From Microcoleus sp. FACHB-68 (GTDB lineage: Bacteria; Cyanobacteriota; Cyanobacteriia; Cyanobacteriales; Oscillatoriaceae): DNA of 64,000 bases. Location: the NCBI RefSeq assembly GCF_014695715.1, contig NZ_JACJOT010000002.1:1-64000 (forward strand), read 5' to 3'. Position 1 is the first letter of the stretch. Each line of letters opens with the position of its first letter. This document shows, piece by piece, positions 59,768-64,000 of this stretch. Made by a program: the position numbers and the translations under genes. Under the pieces are notes generated by a model, which had not been told where the DNA came from, ran no database searches, and worked only from the letters and a program-made list of their open reading frames with translations.

Positions 59768-59812
59768 GCCGGCAGTCAGACCTAAATTCTGACTGCCGGC
59801 TCTGTTTTTTTT
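59768..59812. terminator. Strong terminator between convergent genes
   Basis: GCCGGCAGTCAGA at 59768-59780 is the exact complement of TCTGACTGCCGGC at 59788-59800 (13-bp stem, 7-base loop), followed by a run of eight T's interrupted only by TCTG. It starts six bases after the oxidoreductase stop and lies just before the methyltransferase stop on the other strand. Its arms contain the GCCGGC hexamer. Confidence 0.9.
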
Positions 59813-59818
59813 CTAACT

Positions 59819-60472
59819 TTAGTTGGATTTTTTGCTAATAAATGCCCAGTAATTATCAATACCTTCTATAATTTCACCTGTTGCTCTTACTCTGACTCTA
59901 AGAGGAAATTTAATGTCGGCATTTTCAATTATTTGAAACCCTGCACGTATGATTAATTGCTCCCACATACTTTTTCCGAAAACGCTGTAATGATTTTGGT
60001 TCCTTTGGTGGTTCGCAACGGTATCGGGTGCCGGTACTTCAATATAGAGATAACCTTCAGGTTTTAAGACGCGATAGAATTCAGATAAGGTGTAATAAGG
60101 AAAAATGCTGTGTTCGATACAGTGCCGGCACCAAAGAAAGTCAAACTCAGCATCCCCAAATTCTAAAAAAGATTGATCCATTTCGTAAACTTCGTATCCA
60201 TTGGTACGGCAGGCATTAATGTCTTCTTGACCCAAGGTAATTCCGACAGGTAGATATCCTTTTTCTTTGAACATTTCTAAAGCAATTCCTTGGCCGCACC
60301 CCACATCTAAAATTTTGGCTTGGGTCGGTAAATTAATTCTCTTCAAACAAAAATCAAACAGTTTATAAGTTAATCGAGTATGTTCCGGACTCGGCGGTTC
60401 TGGATAAATATCATCTCTGGTTTTTTGTAAAAAGTTCTCTATATTAGCGACTTGAGAGGGAGTGAGCTGCAT
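59819..60472 (-). CDS. Class I SAM-dependent methyltransferase
   Basis: Rossmann-fold methyltransferase of 217 residues. Motif I ILDVGCGQGIALEMF (about 55-69), the acidic residue after strand 2, FDFLWCRHCIEHSIFPYYTL (motif IV-like) and VLKPEGYLYIEVPAPD (post-motif) are present. It resembles Methyltransf_11/23-type enzymes that act on small molecules or sugars. The acceptor-specific C-terminal part (about 160-217) has no clue to substrate. It converges on the FAD oxidoreductase, sharing its terminator, and has no operon partner. Confidence 0.9.
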   Translation of the reverse strand: MQLTPSQVANIENFLQKTRDDIYPEPPSPEHTRLTYKLFDFCLKRINLPTQAKILDVGCGQGIALEMFKEKGYLPVGITLGQEDINACRTNGYEVYEMDQSFLEFGDAEFDFLWCRHCIEHSIFPYYTLSEFYRVLKPEGYLYIEVPAPDTVANHQRNQNHYSVFGKSMWEQLIIRAGFQIIENADIKFPLRVRVRATGEIIEGIDNYWAFISKKSN

Positions 60473-60889
60473 AATTTAACCTATTTCCAGAAAAAGTAAG
60501 TAAGTTTTTTAGTGGTTGATCCTGCCGGATTTTTAGCAGCAAAGCTTAGAGGAGGCACCAGAAGAATCAGTCCCTCGATTACCCCTAGAAAGGGAGTTGG
60601 AGGGAGATTCAGCCTTAACCAGGAGTGCTATTTGCAACTTTTTAGACCTCCTGTTGAGAGAATCCGGGCGGGTTCCACTATGCTTTGACTAAAACGCACC
60701 GAACAAGCTTTATTTTAACCAGAGTTTTATTAAGAACCGGCAACTGTGACAACTTGTTTACCAAGACCGCCGCAAAGCCGGCAGCATCAGCCACAATGAC
60801 TCAACAAAAAATTTTAGCAAAATTTTAAGGACGCCACGGCTGGGGAAGGGTAGATTAAAGTATAGATCGCTGCCGGGAATAGGCACAAA
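60473..60889. other. Intergenic region before kinase array
   Basis: These 417 bases between the divergent methyltransferase and kinase array hold no gene that I recognise. Purine-rich AGAAAGGGAGTTGGAGGGAG at about 60586-60605 is notable but unassigned. Promoters in both directions are expected. Confidence 0.45.
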
Positions 60890-62329
60890 ATGTTGCAAGC
60901 ACAACAAATCTTACAGGGACGCTATCAACTGCATCGGCAATTAGGACACAATGCCGGTCGTCAAACTTGGCTGGCAAAGGATTTAAACGCCCCATCTTCA
61001 GAGGCATCTCTTAACGCTGCGCCCGTCATTGTTAAATTGCTGGCGTTTAGTCCGCAGATGCAGTGGGAGGAACTGAAACTATTTGAACGGGAAGCCCAAG
61101 TTCTTAAGCAGCTAAATCATGTCAAAATTCCCCAATATCGTGACTATTTTTCCATAGACAAGGAGATGGGAGCCGGCTTACATTGGTTTGCACTGGTACA
61201 CGACTATATCCCTGGTTCTTCCTTGCAACAGATTTTAGATCGGGGTGAGCGCTTTACCGAGTCTCAAGTGCGCTCAATTGCCACCGGCATCTTAGAGATT
61301 TTGATTTACTTGCATGAATTAAATCCGCCGGTACTTCATCGGGATATCAAACCCAGCAACCTGATCTGGGGAAAGGACAAGCAAATTTATCTGGTAGATT
61401 TTGGGGCTGTGCAAGATCCCGTTGCTGCCGAAGGTGTCACGTTTACGGTTGTGGGAAGTGCCGGCTATGCGCCTCTAGAACAGTTTTGGGGACGTGCGGT
61501 GCCGGCATCGGATCTTTATGCCCTAGGTGCCACTTTAATTCATTTGCTCACCGGCACCGCACCTGCTGACTTACCCCAAAATAATTTACGCATTCAATTT
61601 CGAGATCGCGTTAGCCTCAATTCCACTTTTATTAGCTGGATTGAAACCCTGACTCAACCCGATTTAAACCGACGATTTAGCACGGCTAGCCAAGCATTAG
61701 AAGCGCTTAAAACTGGAAAATCTCTGCACCTACCTCTGCCAACGATTCCTCAACCTGCCGGCAGCCGTGTGAAGCTGAGCAAATCTTCCCTTCATTTAGG
61801 CGTTCAAATTCCTAAATCGGCCCTGTCATTTTATGGCCTCATCAAAATCTTGTTTCAATTAATTCTGACTGTCGGGTTTCTCCCCTTTCAGCTACTTCTC
61901 GGTTTTCTGGTATTTTTTGGTTTAATTTCTTTATTTGCTTCTGGTTTATTTTCTATTACTTTATCATGCTTAGTTGCTTTACCAATTTTATTTGCCGTAA
62001 AAGTCTGGATAGACACTACTCAAGAAATTGCGAACTTACAAAATGATTTTAATACCACATTGTTAACCTACTGGGGGCAGCAAGAGCTGGATTTTTATAA
62101 AAATCAATTTAAAATCGAGGAGCAACTGTTCGGCTTTGGCAAAAATCGGTCGGAGAGAGGGAAAATTTCAGAGATTAAAAAGATTACAGCCATTCCCTCT
62201 CAAGGAGTTATCATTGAAACCCAGAACGAACAATATTTATTTGGAAAGCATTTGAGTAAACCTGAAGTGCTTTGGCTAGCTCAAGAAGTTGAAGAGTGGG
62301 TTCAGCAAGCCAAAGAGAGGCAAGCGTGA
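60890..62329 (+). CDS. Ser/Thr protein kinase with membrane C-terminus
   Basis: Eukaryotic-like protein kinase. N-lobe: GRYQLHRQLGHNAGRQTWLA, the Gly-loop being degenerate, then VIVKLLAF with the ATP-site Lys. C-lobe: HRDIKPSNLIW, VDFGAVQD, the activation segment ending GYAPLEQFWGRAVPASDLYA and LGATLIHLLTGTAPADLP. All catalytic residues are present. The kinase domain ends near residue 270. Two hydrophobic segments (about 318-370) follow, then a cytosolic-looking tail (about 375-479) of unknown fold. First of a tandem array; its neighbour at 62401 has a different C-terminal module on an almost identical kinase. Confidence 0.9.
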   Translation: MLQAQQILQGRYQLHRQLGHNAGRQTWLAKDLNAPSSEASLNAAPVIVKLLAFSPQMQWEELKLFEREAQVLKQLNHVKIPQYRDYFSIDKEMGAGLHWFALVHDYIPGSSLQQILDRGERFTESQVRSIATGILEILIYLHELNPPVLHRDIKPSNLIWGKDKQIYLVDFGAVQDPVAAEGVTFTVVGSAGYAPLEQFWGRAVPASDLYALGATLIHLLTGTAPADLPQNNLRIQFRDRVSLNSTFISWIETLTQPDLNRRFSTASQALEALKTGKSLHLPLPTIPQPAGSRVKLSKSSLHLGVQIPKSALSFYGLIKILFQLILTVGFLPFQLLLGFLVFFGLISLFASGLFSITLSCLVALPILFAVKVWIDTTQEIANLQNDFNTTLLTYWGQQELDFYKNQFKIEEQLFGFGKNRSERGKISEIKKITAIPSQGVIIETQNEQYLFGKHLSKPEVLWLAQEVEEWVQQAKERQA

Positions 62330-62400
62330 AGCGAGGGTTGAAACAGCAAAAAGGAAAAATTTATTTCGCCTTGATACCTAATCACTGAAATTCATTTATT

Positions 62401-63738
62401 ATGCTGCAAAAAAATCAGGTTCTCCAGAAACGCTATCAACTTAAACAACAATTAGGACACAATGCCAACCGTCAGACTTGGCTAGCAGAAGATTTAGAAT
62501 TAAAGGAGCCGGTGATTGTTAAGTTACTGGCATTTAGCCCTCAGATGCAGTGGGACGAAGTCAAGCTGTTTGAAAGAGAAGCTAAAGTCTTAAAACAGCT
62601 TCATCATCCTCGAATTCCCCAGTATCTCGATTATTTTGCTGTTGATGAAAACACCGGAGCTGGTTTGCCTTGGTTTGGCTTAGTGCAAGAATATATTCCT
62701 GGCAAGTCATTAAAACAGCTTTTAGATGAGGGAAAACAGTTTACAGAATTTCAGGTACGTTCCTATGCCACCGGCATTCTAGAAATTCTGATTTACTTGC
62801 ATGAATTGAGTCCGCCGGTTCTTCATCGTGATATCAAACCCAGCAATTTAATTTTAGGCAAAAACGGTAAAATTTATCTTGTCGATTTTGGTGCTGTGCA
62901 AGACAAAGCCACCGCAGAAGGTGTGACTTTTACAGTAGTAGGCACCGGCGGCTATGCACCAATGGAGCAATTTTGGGGACGTGCAGTGCCGGCATCGGAT
63001 CTTTATGCGTTAGGTGCCACTTTAATTCATTTATTAACCGGCACAGCACCCGCTGATTTACCGCAGAAGGATTTACGCATTCAATTTAGCGATGTTGTAA
63101 ACCTTAATCCTACATTTTGTCGTTGGATTGAAACACTGACCAATCCAGCTTTAGAACAACGTTTTAGCACAGCCCGTCAAGCCCTAAACGCTCTTAAAAC
63201 AGGCCGATTCTCAGATGAATTTAGGGGAACTAACTCGCTCCGCAGCCCTAAAAATTCAGTGAGTTATCTTCGTTTAGGAAGTTTAGCTGCTCTCCAATTG
63301 TTGCTCGTTGGAATAACTAGCATGATTGTGCCGGCTTTCCTGATCTATAAAACATCTCAGCCTCGTCCTTCAGCAAGAGAAAGAATTGGTTCCATGAACC
63401 GCGCTCAGCAAGCCTATTATTGGGAAAATAATAGCTTTTCTGAGTCAGTTGATAAATTAGGACTGGGCATAAAAACTCAAACAGAAAATTACGAATATTC
63501 AACGCGTAAAACTGCCAATGCTTCGTTCAACTATGCGATAGCCCGGAAGAATAATCTCAAAAGCTATGTTGGCGGTGTCTTCCAAGTAAAGGCTGTGGAG
63601 CAAGGTGTTACAAAAATGACGACCCAAGCTATTTTGTGTGAAGCAAATTCTGTCGGCAAAACTCAATCGCCGCCCCCCATCATTGCTACTAATGGGGACA
63701 GACTCTGTAGCCCTGGTACAACGGAGGTAAAAAACTAA
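62401..63738 (+). CDS. Ser/Thr kinase fused to type IV pilin-like domain
   Basis: Second kinase of the array, 445 residues. The kinase half repeats the first copy closely: LGHNANRQTWLAEDLELKEP, HRDIKPSNLILG, VDFGAVQDKATAEG and GYAPMEQFWGRAVPASDLYA. A single membrane helix (about 298-320) follows, then a C-terminal domain starting RERIGSMNRAQQAYYWENNS, which matches the start of the cyanobacterial type IV pilin-like G/H domain, ending with an exposed Cys pair (ILCEANSVG and DRLCSPG). The kinase should be cytosolic and the pilin-like domain outside. It lies 72 bases after the first kinase and 60 before the third. Confidence 0.88.
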   Translation: MLQKNQVLQKRYQLKQQLGHNANRQTWLAEDLELKEPVIVKLLAFSPQMQWDEVKLFEREAKVLKQLHHPRIPQYLDYFAVDENTGAGLPWFGLVQEYIPGKSLKQLLDEGKQFTEFQVRSYATGILEILIYLHELSPPVLHRDIKPSNLILGKNGKIYLVDFGAVQDKATAEGVTFTVVGTGGYAPMEQFWGRAVPASDLYALGATLIHLLTGTAPADLPQKDLRIQFSDVVNLNPTFCRWIETLTNPALEQRFSTARQALNALKTGRFSDEFRGTNSLRSPKNSVSYLRLGSLAALQLLLVGITSMIVPAFLIYKTSQPRPSARERIGSMNRAQQAYYWENNSFSESVDKLGLGIKTQTENYEYSTRKTANASFNYAIARKNNLKSYVGGVFQVKAVEQGVTKMTTQAILCEANSVGKTQSPPPIIATNGDRLCSPGTTEVKN

Positions 63739-63798
63739 CATCCGTTTACTTCATCAGGATTAATTCAACTAAATTGAGGCTGAAGGAATTGCGAAACT

Positions 63799-64000
63799 AT
63801 GCTGCAAGCCGAACAAGTCTTAAGTGAGCGCTATCAGCTCAAACACAAGTTAGGGAATAATGCTGGTCGTCAAACTTGGCTGGCTGAGGATTTAGCAACA
63901 CCAATTAAAGAGCCGGTGGTTGTTAAACTGCTAGCATTTGGCGGCGATGTTCAATGGGATGACCTCAAATTGTTTGAGCGGGAAGCCCAGGTTCTCAAAC
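63799..64000 (+). CDS. Third Ser/Thr kinase of array, 5' fragment
   Basis: The first 67 codons of another kinase of the same family, cut by the right edge. It begins MLQAEQVLSERYQLKHKLGN and continues NAGRQTWLAEDL, then VVVKLLAF with the ATP-site Lys, and LKLFEREAQVLK. Its N-lobe is about as close to both preceding copies as they are to each other. Its C-terminal module cannot be seen. The three genes lie head to tail with short spacers, suggesting one transcript. Confidence 0.92.
   Translation, partial: MLQAEQVLSERYQLKHKLGNNAGRQTWLAEDLATPIKEPVVVKLLAFGGDVQWDDLKLFEREAQVLK

Overview
The window is chromosomal DNA of a cyanobacterium, most likely a filamentous, Microcoleus- or Oscillatoria-like form. 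The evidence is the 5' end of psbD (photosystem II D2) at the left edge, the photosystem I assembly gene ycf4 next to it, cyanobacterial-type multidomain kinases, Uma2-family genes, WD40 and RTX proteins, and a type IV pilin G/H domain fused to a Ser/Thr kinase. The hexamer GCCGGC and its one-base variants are scattered everywhere, whereas the usual cyanobacterial HIP1 octamer GCGATCGC is rare. No rRNA, tRNA, CRISPR array, intact transposase or phage gene was recognised.

Layout. 1-3 kb: psbD(-)/ycf4(+), a periplasmic cyclophilin lipoprotein and a FabF-type ketosynthase. 3-9.2 kb: three orphan histidine kinases with no response regulator. 9.6-18.1 kb: housekeeping and envelope genes (trpD, two retropepsin-like proteases, lnt, an exported protein of unknown function, gyrA). 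18.6-24.1 kb: a broken Ser/Thr kinase, a ClC chloride transporter, an HDAC-fold deacetylase and two TerB-like proteins. 25-34.4 kb: a surface-polysaccharide locus with a CDP-sugar-type epimerase, a WecG/TagA transferase, two GT4 enzymes, one GT2 enzyme, galE, and two paralogous DxD proteins flanking galE. 34.8-43.5 kb: a WD40 propeller and a giant (about 2,468 residue) RTX adhesin-like mosaic. 43.6-47.7 kb: pdhB, secD, secF and a small membrane protein.

47.8-54 kb holds the most interesting accessory set: a PGM1-like ATP-grasp peptide ligase with a downstream DUF711/UPF0210 protein, facing a free-amino-acid-type 2OG-Fe dioxygenase and an HpcH-type aldolase, all between two Uma2-family genes (the second with a nonsense codon). 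This could be an undescribed small-peptide or modified-amino-acid pathway, but that is inference from gene content. 54.2-57.1 kb is a badly eroded giant Ser/Thr kinase-AAA-GAF-histidine kinase gene whose collapse can be read step by step. 57.7-60.5 kb has an exported FAD oxidoreductase and a methyltransferase. 60.9-64 kb is a tandem array of at least three Ser/Thr kinases, the last cut by the window edge.

Non-coding structure includes an element family with the ATCTGTGGTT signature (27.1, 47.7 and 53.1-53.3 kb); two copies fold into the same hairpin and carry a compensatory base-pair change. There is also a set of 7-bp-periodic AAAATCT hairpins at gene ends. Starts were moved from the longest reading frame to internal ATGs in several genes where the upstream GTG or TTG looked weaker.
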